Shown here: positions 11,421-21,879 of the stretch, piece after piece
How the letters are laid out: every line of letters begins with the position of its first letter
How positions within the stretch are numbered: position 1 is the stretch's first letter
Assembly (NCBI GenBank): GCA_028023455.1
Contig: JAQFVV010000184.1
Span: forward strand, 682,001-746,000
Length of the DNA stretch: 64,000 nucleotides
Direction of reading: 5' to 3'
Source of the DNA: Epiperipatus broadwayi
Taxonomy: Eukaryota; Onychophora; Udeonychophora; Euonychophora; Peripatidae
Position numbers and translations under genes: made by a program
Notes under the pieces: model-generated
Databases searched by the model: none
What the model saw: only the letters and a program-made list of their open reading frames with translations
What the model was told of the DNA's origin: nothing

Positions 11421-12827
11421 ATGAAAACCAGATCAAAATCAAGAAAAATGATGAATATAGAAAGCATGGAGGATCTTCCTGAGAAAGAAGATAAGCAAGA
11501 AGCTAAAGCAGATGAGGAATCAGAGAAAACAAGGGAGACGTCTACATTAACCCAGTTATTGGAAATTATAAAAGCAGACCATAAACAAAGAGAAGAAGAT
11601 AACAAAAAAAGAGATAAGCAAAGAGAAGAAGATATCAAACAGAGAGAAGAAGATAACAAAAAAAGAGATAAGCAAAGAGAAGAAGATATCAAACAGAGAG
11701 AAGAAGATAAAAAACAAATTATGGAAGCAGTGGAAAAACAGAATGAAAAGTTCAACCAGTTAATGAAAAAAATAACTCAGTCTAAAAAATTGGATGAGGA
11801 GGAAACTTTGGAATTTCCAACCAAAGATATTTTAAAGGAATCACAAATTGAATATCCTATTACTGATGAAGCAAAATTTGAGATTGTTAAAAAGGAAGAA
11901 ATTGAAATTACAAAGAGTGATCTTGAAATTGTCAGTCTACCTTCAGGAAAACTTCTGATTGTGGAACATACCTCTAAAATTGAAAATAAAGAAACAGTAT
12001 ATGCAGAAGCTGAGAATGAAATTGTATCAAATACAGTAAAAGAGTTTCAAATGGATGAAAATGAATCTAATAAAGCAAAATTAAAATCTTCTGATCTTCA
12101 AGAAGATGAAAAACATGAAAATGAACATAATCAAAATATAACAAAGGGACTGTCCAATATAGAAGAAAATGTTTCAGAAAAATTGTCTGATATATGCTAT
12201 GAAATAGTAAAGGAGATAGAGAAAGGAACCATAAAATGGAAAGAAAAGTGTGTTAGTCCTCAGCCATATGTAAAAATTATAAACAAAAGCTTAATAAACT
12301 CAAATCAAAAATTGAGTACAGAAAAAAAATATATAAAGACAGTTATTAAAAATATAGTTGCTTACGCAGGAAAAGACACCAAAAGGGAATCTGAAAACTC
12401 AGGATTTATAAGTGTGAAAAAAATTAAGCAACAAGAAACTTTTATAAATACTAAAAAAATAATTATTATGGCAGAAGAACCATTTAAAAATAAACTTTTA
12501 TGTAAAAATGAAATACCACCATGGAAGAGGAACAGGAGAAAATTCACAGATGGCAAAAATGAAATACCACCATGGAAGAGGAGTAGAAGAAAATTCACAG
12601 ATGGTGTTCATGGTCCATATCAGACGCGTATAATTAGAAGATCAAACAGTAACAAGGATCTCCAAAGAGAATACAGAAGTGAAGAAGCAAGACACCACAG
12701 TAATGTTGAACATGATAAATTTTTAACAAAGAGACGATCCAGAAGTATGTCACCTCATAATATAAAAGAGGACTATAGGAGAACTGATCATGATCCTCAG
12801 TCTCTCCAAACCAGGTTGCAGTTATAA
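11421..12827 (+). CDS. Gag-like coiled-coil protein of LTR-A
   Basis: An open frame of about 468 codons from the ATG at 11421; the codon before it is TTG and is not used here. Residues about 20-120 are extremely charged and should form a coiled coil. They contain an 18-residue repeat (KQREEDNKKRDKQREEDI, 54-bp period). The middle part (about 120-270) is rich in E and K. The C-terminal third is basic, with a perfectly phased 17-residue duplication containing NEIPPWKR and RRKFTDG, and an RS-like stretch (RRSRSMSP). There is no CCHC knuckle, no protease or polymerase motif. I infer a structural, RNA-binding gag role because it is the only frame of a complete LTR element; no family match is claimed. 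The long open frame in a recent insertion suggests it was translated lately. Confidence 0.7.
   Translation: MKTRSKSRKMMNIESMEDLPEKEDKQEAKADEESEKTRETSTLTQLLEIIKADHKQREEDNKKRDKQREEDIKQREEDNKKRDKQREEDIKQREEDKKQIMEAVEKQNEKFNQLMKKITQSKKLDEEETLEFPTKDILKESQIEYPITDEAKFEIVKKEEIEITKSDLEIVSLPSGKLLIVEHTSKIENKETVYAEAENEIVSNTVKEFQMDENESNKAKLKSSDLQEDEKHENEHNQNITKGLSNIEENVSEKLSDICYEIVKEIEKGTIKWKEKCVSPQPYVKIINKSLINSNQKLSTEKKYIKTVIKNIVAYAGKDTKRESENSGFISVKKIKQQETFINTKKIIIMAEEPFKNKLLCKNEIPPWKRNRRKFTDGKNEIPPWKRSRRKFTDGVHGPYQTRIIRRSNSNKDLQREYRSEEARHHSNVEHDKFLTKRRSRSMSPHNIKEDYRRTDHDPQSLQTRLQL
11588..11710. repeat. 54-bp codon-phased repeat in LTR-A gag
   Basis: Units beginning AACAAAAAAAGAGATAAGC start at 11601 and 11655, with partial units on both sides. 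A period of 18 codons keeps the frame and the heptad-like charge pattern. Confidence 0.85.
12504..12605. repeat. 51-bp codon-phased duplication in LTR-A gag
   Basis: Two copies of a 17-codon unit start at 12504 and 12555, each with CCACCATGGAAGAGGA, encoding a basic PPWKR...RRKFTDG segment. Confidence 0.9.
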
Positions 12828-13029
12828 TTCAGAATAAAATAGAGATAGCTGATGGAAAAGTTTGTGAGTGTGATGTAGTGATGCATGAGCTTGTGTTTTT
12901 CATGTTGAGATGGTGGATGATTGAGCAGAGCTGCTTGGATGCATTGTGTTATGATGCTCCGAAGTATATGCTCGGCACTATCCCGACCTGGATGTTGTGC
13001 TCCAAGAGTAGTCCAGCAGTGCGTATATA

Positions 13030-13070
13030 TAGGTCTCATGGATAGGCCTTGGTCTCATGGATAGACCAAA
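13030..13070. repeat. Short tandem duplication in the LTR-A 3' leader
   Basis: GGTCTCATGGATAGGCC and GGTCTCATGGATAGACC lie in direct succession just upstream of the 5S-like stretch. Confidence 0.7.
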
Positions 13071-13084
13071 TGATAGCCCCTAAG

Positions 13085-13190
13085 ACTCACCGAAGCTGAG
13101 CAGGGTTGGCTGAGTGCCAAATTGATTTTTTTTCTCTGGCTCCTACTCTTGATTGGATGATGCTTCTAGGTACAAGAGAGGTAGTGCTTA
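13085..13190 (+). other. 5S-rRNA-like sequence inside LTR-A
   Basis: ACTCACCGAAGCTGAGCAGGGTTGG matches the central internal-promoter region of 5S rRNA in many positions (ATCACCGAAG and GCA-G-GTCGG in metazoan 5S). About 45 bases later CTTGATTGGATGATGC-CTAGGTAC resembles the 5S segment CTTGGATGGGTGACC-CTGGG. The pieces are in the right order with extra bases between them. It could be a decayed 5S-derived SINE or a captured 5S fragment; chance resemblance is not excluded. Confidence 0.35.
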
Positions 13191-13408
13191 AAAATGAGAT
13201 ATTTTCTCGTGACGTCATGAGGCGGTGTGTGCTGGTGGTTTGTGCTTGGCCGTCTACTTATCCTGGCATTGGAGGCTATGGTTCATGTATTCACTTTTCC
13301 AGCTCATCTTACCCATTCATCAGCATATCTAAAACCAGGCAGTACTGAGAAATAATGTGTATAGTATATGGAATGAAATCGTACTTCCAGGCGATTTCAT
13401 CCCAAAAA

Positions 13409-13422
13409 TTGGTGAGGGGTAA
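13409..13422 (+). promoter_or_regulatory. Polypurine-type tract of LTR-A
   Basis: The sequence TTGGTGAGGGGTAA directly precedes the 3' LTR start at 13423. It is purine-rich but interrupted. A similar GATGGTGTAA precedes the LTR-B 3' LTR. Confidence 0.5.
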
Positions 13423-15276
13423 TGAAACAGGAATGCTGTTCCTCATATAAATATTGAAAAGATCCCCCCCCCATTCAAAAATGTCTAGTGTGATTCAGTC
13501 TAATTGGAAACACAATAAAGTTGTGATTCGTTAAAAATGAAAAATAAAATCATATTTTTGATTTTTAGTATTGATGGATTTAAATAGAATGTTATATCGT
13601 CTTATTTTATTTTTTTTTTTTTTTATCTGTCTCAATAAAAAAAGGAAAGAAATTAATTATCCAATCATTAAAAAGAAAGAAAAAGGATACTTGAGTTAAA
13701 CTGAGGCAGTATTCAAATTAGACACGTCATTGAAGAAAGAAGAAATTTTTTTTCTCTCTATCGTCTTACACAGAGGGCTTTAACAAAACGTGAAAATAAA
13801 AATAAAAAGTTTTACTAGAAAAATTATAATGAAACTAGAATAAATTAAGAGCTTCACTCTCTCCACGCTGTGCCATGACTTTCCATTAATAAAATAACCC
13901 GCCTTCGTTTGAATAAAGTGGACCGTAAAACTGGAAGGTAATTTTTATAAAATACTAAAACATAATAATCAAATATTACAAAGTGAATTTTCGAACTAAT
14001 TGCGTAGAATTTGTTCAATAAATATTAAGACATCTTTATTATATTTTTATGTTTGACCGAATTATAAATGCTTGACTGCTTATAAGGTTCTTACCTTGAA
14101 TGAATTATTGTATAAAATATAAATGCCTCAATTATCAAATGATAAATACTCTATAAATCATAAATATTTAACTGCTTTTAAACTCATTGTAATGTAATAA
14201 AGTTTATGTGTGAGGATATGCTTCTACATTTGGCTAAAATATAAATGCCTCAATTATCAAATGATAAGATACTCTATAAATCATAAATACTTATCTGCTT
14301 CTAAATTTACTATAATGTCACAAAGATTATGTGTAAAAATATACTTCCATACTTGGCTAGAGTATGAATGTTTTAATTATCAAATGATAAGATAACGAAA
14401 TGTTATATAAATCATAAATGTTTAATTACTACCAAATTTTTTCCCATAAAAGAATTAATGAACTATCATTGAATTAGGATATTCATAATTTTCTTCTCTC
14501 AAGTGAAGTCAAAATGAACTATTAAATGGATTCGGAATGAATTATTGTTAAATCAGAATAATCCCAAGCTTTTTCCCATAAAAGAATTAATGAACTATCA
14601 TTGAATTAGGATATTCATAATTTTCTTCTCTCAAGTGAAGTCAAAATGAACTATTAAATGGATTCGGAATGAATTATTGTTAAATCAGAATAATCCCAAG
14701 CTTTTTCCCATAAAAGAATTAATGAACTATCATTGAATTAGGATATTCATAATTTTCTTCTCTCAAGTGAATTCAAAATGAACTATTAAATGAATTCAAA
14801 ATGAATAATTACTAAACCAGAATGTTTACAAGTTTATTCTCATAGAGGAATTAATGAACTATTGTTGAAATTGCAAATTAATTGTTATCTAATAAATTTT
14901 TTTTGTTACTAAAAATTAAATTGGTTGTCCAGTTATCCAATTCTATTTTGTTTATCTATCACATCACCCACCAATTATGGCACTGGTTCATGAGAATCTC
15001 ATGTTATCTGAGCTACGTCTGACATAGCTAGACCAAGGCCAGTCAGGTTGTAGTAAGACAGAACTCTAATGGCGCTGTTTGGAAAACCAAACATATAAAT
15101 GTGTAGATGTTCCCAGTCTCTATTATACTACATCCTCTGATGAGCAGGAAATATTGTTGTAGGTGCCATTAACATCTGCATTAGGAATGTCAATTGATAG
15201 TTCCTTCCTACAGCATGCTCATCAGAAAATTGTTACAACTGAGGTAATAAAAAGGTTGTATGGCGGTCCGGTTACA
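13423..15276 (+). repeat. LTR-A 3' LTR (1854 bp)
   Basis: Nearly identical to 9171-11025, including both tandem arrays and the terminal inverted repeat. It ends GGTCCGGTTACA, followed by (AT)n. Confidence 0.85.
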
Positions 15277-18200
15277 ATATATATATATATATTTAGTTAG
15301 ATGTTGCAATGGGATTGATAACACGATCATTTCTTATTAGGAGCAAATATATAATGTACGAATTATACAGAGATTCACATCTTCTAAGATAATTTTAACA
15401 GCACAGAATAATTTGAAACAAACGTTTTAAAAAATATAACTTCAGTTAAATTAATTATTTGCATGGATGCAAAGCATACATTTTGTATATATTTGCAATT
15501 TTTTGTTTTTAACAATGCAACTTTCTTCTTAGCTCAGTCCTATCACAATCATCCATCAGTCCAAAAGTCAAACCAAGAGCGCACACTATAGATTCGTTTG
15601 AAACACACTTTTTTCAAGTAAGTATATAGCACATTACTATTTAACTTTGTATACACATTCTTTTTTAAAGATACTTAAACTTAATTCATATATATTTTTA
15701 AAGCTATTTCAAACTTTTATTCCATCATACATTACTGAAACATATGATCAAAGATATGTGAAATAAATAAATGATCCCCAAAATTTGCCAGCACTCATCA
15801 TTTGACTCAGATCAAAATATTTTATGCATATCTGTATAATTTGTTCAAAATACATATAAATAACAAATTACTATAGTTAAACTAACAAGTTTCAAATTTT
15901 ACACACTCACAACTTTGATAGAAATCAATTTATGGAAATATATTAATAATTTTTACAAATCATTTATTAAACTAGATATAATTCCTAGCCCAAATATATA
16001 CTTAAGCCTCATTAATAAATAATATATCTGCAGTGTTGTAGAGATATCAACACTTGTGTTTCCTTGCCCATGTTGGCAGTTGTGATAACTTTCACTGCAC
16101 TACTCTCACCCAAAATAGAGAATGGTTTCTATCCACTTTTAACACTTTATAGAGGGGTGTGCAATCATTGCACTGCAAGATATATTTGTAACGTTTTATT
16201 TTTATCTATGCATCTTTCATCTTAGTTCAATCCCATCACAAACATCCATCAGCCCAGAAGTCAGACCAGTCTTTTATATTATAGATACATTAGAAACATA
16301 CAGTTTTTCAAGTATGTCATATAGCACATGTTACAATTTAAATTCATATGCATATTTTTAAAAGATACTTAAAATTAAGTTCATATATATTTTTAAATAT
16401 ATTTTAAACTTCTATTCCATCAAGTACTATTGAATATATTGTCAAAGGCATATGAAATCTGCATATATCTGTATAAAGAGTAGATAGTTTACATTAGTTT
16501 ATTCTGTATATTTGCATACATTAATTTTCTAAGCAACTAACATTGAGAGTGTTAATCAATACTCCATTCGACTATTTGTTACATACATTTTAATTTTATT
16601 TATCAATTTATACATATATCTACACTATAATGGTCCTGATTCCCTTAAGGAATCATGGTGGTCATATCTGACTATAATCAGATTTAGGGTCTTCATATAA
16701 AATGCTATGGATGACATGATTTAAATTTAATCCAAGATTGAATCCATTTTAAACAAGATAGTTTAGTATTGCATATTTAACACAAATGCAACTTAGATTA
16801 ATTCATCCAATCTTTTCTTTTATAGATTGTTCCATTATGCACAATATTCAAACTCAGGGTAGGTTTTACATTTAACTATCTTCAAGGATTTCCATCAATA
16901 TTCTACAGTAGTAATAATATTTAATATACTTTCAATAGATTTTTTAAAATTAATTTCAACTAAATCATCAAGAGCCTAAATGAATATGATATATGTGTAT
17001 AGGCATGTGTGTAGTCAATCTTATTTTGTTTAGGAAAATAAATAAATAAATAACTTAAATATATTAGAGACCTCCTTGGATTTAAAATAAATTTTAACAG
17101 GTTTATTAACAGATAACAATTTAAATTTATTTCATATAACAAAAAAAAAATATTATTATAAGTGCTTTACATACATTTCTAGTCTTTTATGATGTCAAAT
17201 TAAATAATACCTTCCCATGTTTCCATCGAAGATATATATATATCATAACATGAACAAATTTTTTATAAGTTATAAAACAACAAATGAAATTTTATATTAA
17301 AAAAATTATAATTATACTAACTAGCTAAATTTAATTGAAATAATATACATATATATTATCCAATCCTTGTGAAAGAATTCCAATTTTATGAGACCCCCTT
17401 CTATGTGTGGTCATTATTATGAAATAAGACCTTTCATGCAAGAATGTTAATCATTTACACAAAGAATAATAAACAAATATTACTATATTAATTAGGTTAG
17501 TAATAAACAAAAATTCTGTCCTGTCATGAATGAATTTAATATGAAGAACAATAAAATCTTATCTCCATATTAAGTTTACTTATTTACCTTGGACAAATTG
17601 CTTTACAGGGAAGTCCTAAATTTTATTAAATAAAAAAAATATTTAACTCAATTATCTTTCCATTTCTCTTCATCTAATAACTTTTTTAAATGGACAATTT
17701 CAACATAAACAGATTTTAGGAGCAAAGGAACTAAAATTAGAGGTCTGAAGCTGAAAACACACAAAGATGATATGATGTATTAAAATTTGATGGTATTGTC
17801 TTAGTCCTTTCCATAATGAGATTAATAATGTTCATTAAAGATAAAGTTCTTTATTCTTCGGTCATCAACCATCGATAAGGCAGTCAGTATACTCTTTGTT
17901 CAGAATTTCTCTTTTCACATGATATTGATATCTTCAACAAATTATTTTGCTATCAATTGAAATTTTATTTTAAATAATATAGATAAAGTATGCATATACT
18001 TTAGGCATTTCCATAGGAATATGTAATTACATTATTTTCAGTTAAAACAATAACACTTGATCCTATGGGAAGTGGTCTTTACTCATGACACATTTTTTAT
18101 ACTTATAATCTTCTTAAAAATAATTTAGTTGAAATATATAAATGGTTTTTTTTTTATGAAATTTATCTTTTTTAGAATTCCAATTTAGAACAATCTTGAG

Positions 18201-19080
18201 TTTCTCTAATTAATAATATATATATATATATAATTTCATTTTGAAATTACAATTAATGACACTAAATAGTAATTTATTTACTCTTTTTATTGAGTGAGAT
18301 TAGAGTTCTTTTCTAATAAAATTTTTATCAATACGAAAATTCATTCAAATTATTGATCCATCTTTAATATATTCAGAATTCGAACACAGCAAAATGACTA
18401 TGCATAGTGGTTAGTTCATTGGCAAAAGGTAGAATTAATTTGGAAATTATTTGATTTAGCTTTTATAGTAGAATTGACTTCTGGTAGCATGCATTAAATA
18501 TACTATTTGATTTCATGATTTCATATTCGATTATTGTTGAAATTATTAGAATTAATAATTATATAATTGAATTCTAATTTTTATTTCCTTTGTGTTTAGT
18601 TGCTAAGATGCAACTTGACCTAAGGTTATCTCTATGTTTGATGTCTTGATTAGTGATTTTAGTCAACTTAAATAATCGTTATATATACATATATAAATGA
18701 TTTAAAATATAATCATTTTAGTATTTATTTCAATTTAAAACAACTATTTATTTAAATGGACTTTTGTCATCAATATTTTTATAATTTAATCTTTAAGTCA
18801 TATATATATATATATATGTAAATGTATTTTGATGTAAAAGGATAATGTCTATACATAGGTATGTGGGTAGTTTTACATACTCTTACAATACATACACATA
18901 TTTAGTCAAACATTACAATAGGATATATAACATGATCACTTCTGGTTAAATTTGAACAGTATAATCTAGGAATTACACTGAGATTCATCTTCTAAGACAG
19001 TTTTTTTCAGTTTTAACTGCAAGGAATTTAAATGAATACGATTATTTGAAACAAAAAGAATAACTTTAAAGTTAAATTAA
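15277..19080. repeat. Cluster of dispersed repeat R1 copies
   Basis: Several diverged segments align with one another: 15515-15850 with 16205-16490 (CATCCATCAG-CC-AAGTCA, TTTTTCAAGTA), 15290-15402 with 18900-19018, and 15775-16030 with 36220-36480. The first pair is offset by about 690 bp, suggesting an old tandem duplication. No coding frame is seen. R1 is unclassified: neither terminal inverted repeats nor a coding core could be defined. Confidence 0.5.
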
Positions 19081-19390
19081 TTATATATATATATATACAT
19101 ATATATTCGTATATAGCTTAACTTTTTTATTATTCAAGCTAATCAATCTCATGAAATTTTAAATATCCTAAAGCTTAAAAGGTTAACTTATATGTGTATT
19201 GCTATTTAGATCTAACATTACACCAACAACTAAATAACATTTAACAGGTGCCACTGAAATTTAATCACAAGCAATCTGGATGAATTTGAAACATTGATTG
19301 ATGTAAAATAATATGTATAAAATGTGTGTATATAAAAAATAATCAGAAAATCAATAATCTTCCCATTGACTATGCATTTTATAAAATTAA

Positions 19391-19650
19391 TTTCAATTGT
19401 AAAAATCTCAAAAGCTTATGTAGATTATTCAGTTGTATGCAAAAGTGTGAACTGATATAACATTGTATCTAGTGAAAAATAGTGCCTATTATTTTATGAA
19501 TTATAAATTTGTGAAATTGCAAAAGAAATCTCAAAAGATTATGTAGATTATTCAGATGTATGCAAAAGCGTGAACTGATATAGTACTGTATCTAGTGAAA
19601 AATAGTGCCTATTATTTTATGAGTTATAAATTTGTGAAATTGCAAAAAGA
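19391..19650. repeat. Tandem 123-bp duplication
   Basis: Two close copies (starting near 19403 and 19526) share TCAAAAG-TTATGTAGATTATTCAG and TATCTAGTGAAAAATAGTGC. Non-coding. Confidence 0.85.
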
Positions 19651-20665
19651 TTGTCTAGTAAACTAGGTGTAAAGAACAATAATTGTATCTGTTCATCTAT
19701 GTAATTTTAATAAACCCAGATTTATAAAGCTTCACTGCTCTGTTAGTGTTTTTTATTACAATATTTGATGTTTGTTCAGCTGATAATGAACAGGTTATTC
19801 CTGGATTAACAAGTAGAACAAATCGAGGATTTGAATGTGGTAATATTAATCTAGTGTTTATTGATCAATCAAGCTAATAATAAATAGCTCAGGAGTATAA
19901 TAAACAAAATCAATTACTGATTTTACTATAAATTGTATGCCCGTGTGTACTTACACCTGCTTAATGGAATAATTTTCATTTTTTTTGTTTAAGAATGAAC
20001 ATATATATATATGAACATAAATTTCTAAGTGCATTCATTTTTATTATTCCCCTTCTAGTGCTCATTTTTAGTACCTATGCTCCAACCTTACATTCAGAGA
20101 ATTAAGAAAAGAAGTTTTTATTCCTTGCTGGATAACAGTATTACAGTAATGCCATAAAAATATAGAAATTTTTTCTTAATGACTTTACTATATGTGTCTA
20201 TACAAATATTAGACTTTAGATAGTTGTTGAAATTTAAATGGTCTGGTATTATTGAATTTTTGCCATAACACATGGACTGACTATTATGGACACATTGTTT
20301 TTTTTGTTTTGTTTTTTTTTAAAAAAAAGAACTTTAATAAAGAACTATAGATGCATCCATGCTCAAAATAATGGCATTTATTAGATTACATCATATTTAG
20401 AAGTCAGAATAAAAGAATTCATATTAAGCAAATACCAAAATGTATAGGTGCTGAACTGAGTTTAGACCCATATGACTATATAAGCTATTGAGCTTAGATT
20501 GAAAATATTAATGTGTTTTCAATTTCATTCTCATAGTTTTGTAGTTAAGTAGAGATAAAAGGTGGCTGGGGTTGCATTAGATCCTAAGATCTAGGTGCAG
20601 TGCTCTCAGATCCAAGGCTCCTCACTGACAAAGGTCACAAGCCAAAAACTAGTCTGGGGATATTG
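19651..20665. other. Gene-free AT-rich stretch
   Basis: No gene seen. 20540-20660 is less AT-rich (AGATCTAGGTGCAGTGCTC) and sits next to a half foldback element, so it is probably part of an old repeat. Confidence 0.5.
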
Positions 20666-20770
20666 GATGAGTAGGCACTAGATGAGACTTTATGCACAAG
20701 CCTTCTGGCATCCATTTATTGCTCTGGTTAGAACAGGATGGCACTACTGTATGGAGAGTTTTGTTTGTTT
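20666..20770. repeat. Half copy of foldback element F1
   Basis: The loop and right arm of the element at 62448-62634 recur here, for example GCACAAGCCTTCTGGCATCC, GGCACTACTGTATGGAGAGT and a loop with GGCACTAGATGAG. The matching left arm is missing, so this is a solo arm or a deletion product. Confidence 0.7.
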
Positions 20771-21369
20771 AAATCATAGATTAGTATGTATCAACATTAA
20801 AAATGATAGAATATTTAAAAGCACATCTTCCAATCATATTCACATAAAATTGATGTTTCATTCTTTAAAAACCTAGTATATGCACCAAATTTCAACAGCC
20901 ATTAAACAGTAAAATTTATCATATGTATTTTAAGAATTATCATATTACTGAAGCACAAAATCATCTTAAGGACTGTATGATATCACAATCCTATTAAATA
21001 CAACAATGGCACTCTCTTCTATTTTGGATTAGGATCTGAAGGCTGAAATTCAATGATTGAAAAAAAGGTCTTAAAAGTGAATTGGTGAATTAAAACACAA
21101 AAAAGTTACAAACATTTGCTGATTGTGGTCACTGAGATTTTTTTTTGATGCACAAAATGCAATATATGAACCTGAGAAATCTAGCAATGACACTTTTTTA
21201 TGATGACAATAATATAAGAATTGAGATGACAACTTTTAGTGATATATTCATTTTATGTATTTGTTCATATTTGGATAAAAATATCCAGTTTAATAAAATT
21301 AAAATAGCTCTTTGTAATTTTCAAAATGGCTCATAACTAAAATTATTACAATAATCACATATAGGAAAA

Positions 21370-21371
<2 letters not shown>
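20771..21371. other. Gene-free stretch
   Basis: No feature beyond scattered short open frames (longest 63 codons at 21145-21336), which have no recognisable domain. Confidence 0.5.

Positions 21372-21433
<62 letters not shown>
21372..21433. repeat. (AT)n microsatellite
   Basis: About 30 uninterrupted AT units. Such arrays flank LTR-A and LTR-B elsewhere in the window. Confidence 0.95.
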
Positions 21434-21436
<3 letters not shown>

Positions 21437-21879
21437 CATTAGAGATTAAATAAAAAATTAAATTCTTAACAAAGTATTAGACTCCTCTATTTTTATTGGT
21501 CTTTTATTGCAAAATATTTTTTTAAATAGAATTTACTTTTAAATTTCTTAAAAGTCAAATATAATCAGTATTCATATTCTATTTATACATTTAGATAAAT
21601 ATTTTTAGTATACACATTTTACCAGTAGAGGTAACTAAACATTAAGGGAATTAAATTGAAAACTAAATTTTATCTTTGCCATTTTATTTTTCATTTTGAA
21701 TTTTTTTTTAATCAGAATTTTATTTTCGATTTCTTTTTTTTTATTAAAAGAAGAAATTTAGTCTTGAAAATAAAAATACAATAACACTGTAATCAATTAG
21801 AAAACATTAGTTCATGATAAATTGAATATTAAGTAGTTTGTTGATGTTCACACAAGAATGCAATGAATGTTTTGTATCT

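Larger units (their letters stand above)
9171..15276 (+). mobile_element. LTR-A, complete gag-only LTR retroelement (6.1 kb)
   Basis: Two nearly identical LTRs (9171-11025 and 13423-15276) run from TGAAACAG to GGTTACA. They enclose a tRNA-Lys-type primer binding site, one long charged gag-like frame and a purine-rich stretch before the 3' LTR. The flanks are ATATAT on both sides, compatible with a 4- or 6-bp target duplication, although this is low-complexity DNA. I see only about ten base changes and a few homopolymer length changes between the LTRs, so the insertion is recent. The internal region is only 2.4 kb and lacks any pol domain. Mobility would have to depend on enzymes from another element. 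It resembles the category called TR-GAG or LARD in other genomes. Confidence 0.85.

Noticed and set aside
11246-11755. 169-codon serine/leucine-rich minus-strand frame
   Set aside because: It is the complement of the purine-rich coiled-coil part of the LTR-A gag-like gene; the serine/leucine runs mirror its repeats.
9957-14395. Identical 61-codon frames at 9957-10142 and 14210-14395
   Set aside because: They are the same segment of the 122-bp array in the two LTR-A LTRs; duplication comes from the LTRs, not from selection on a gene.
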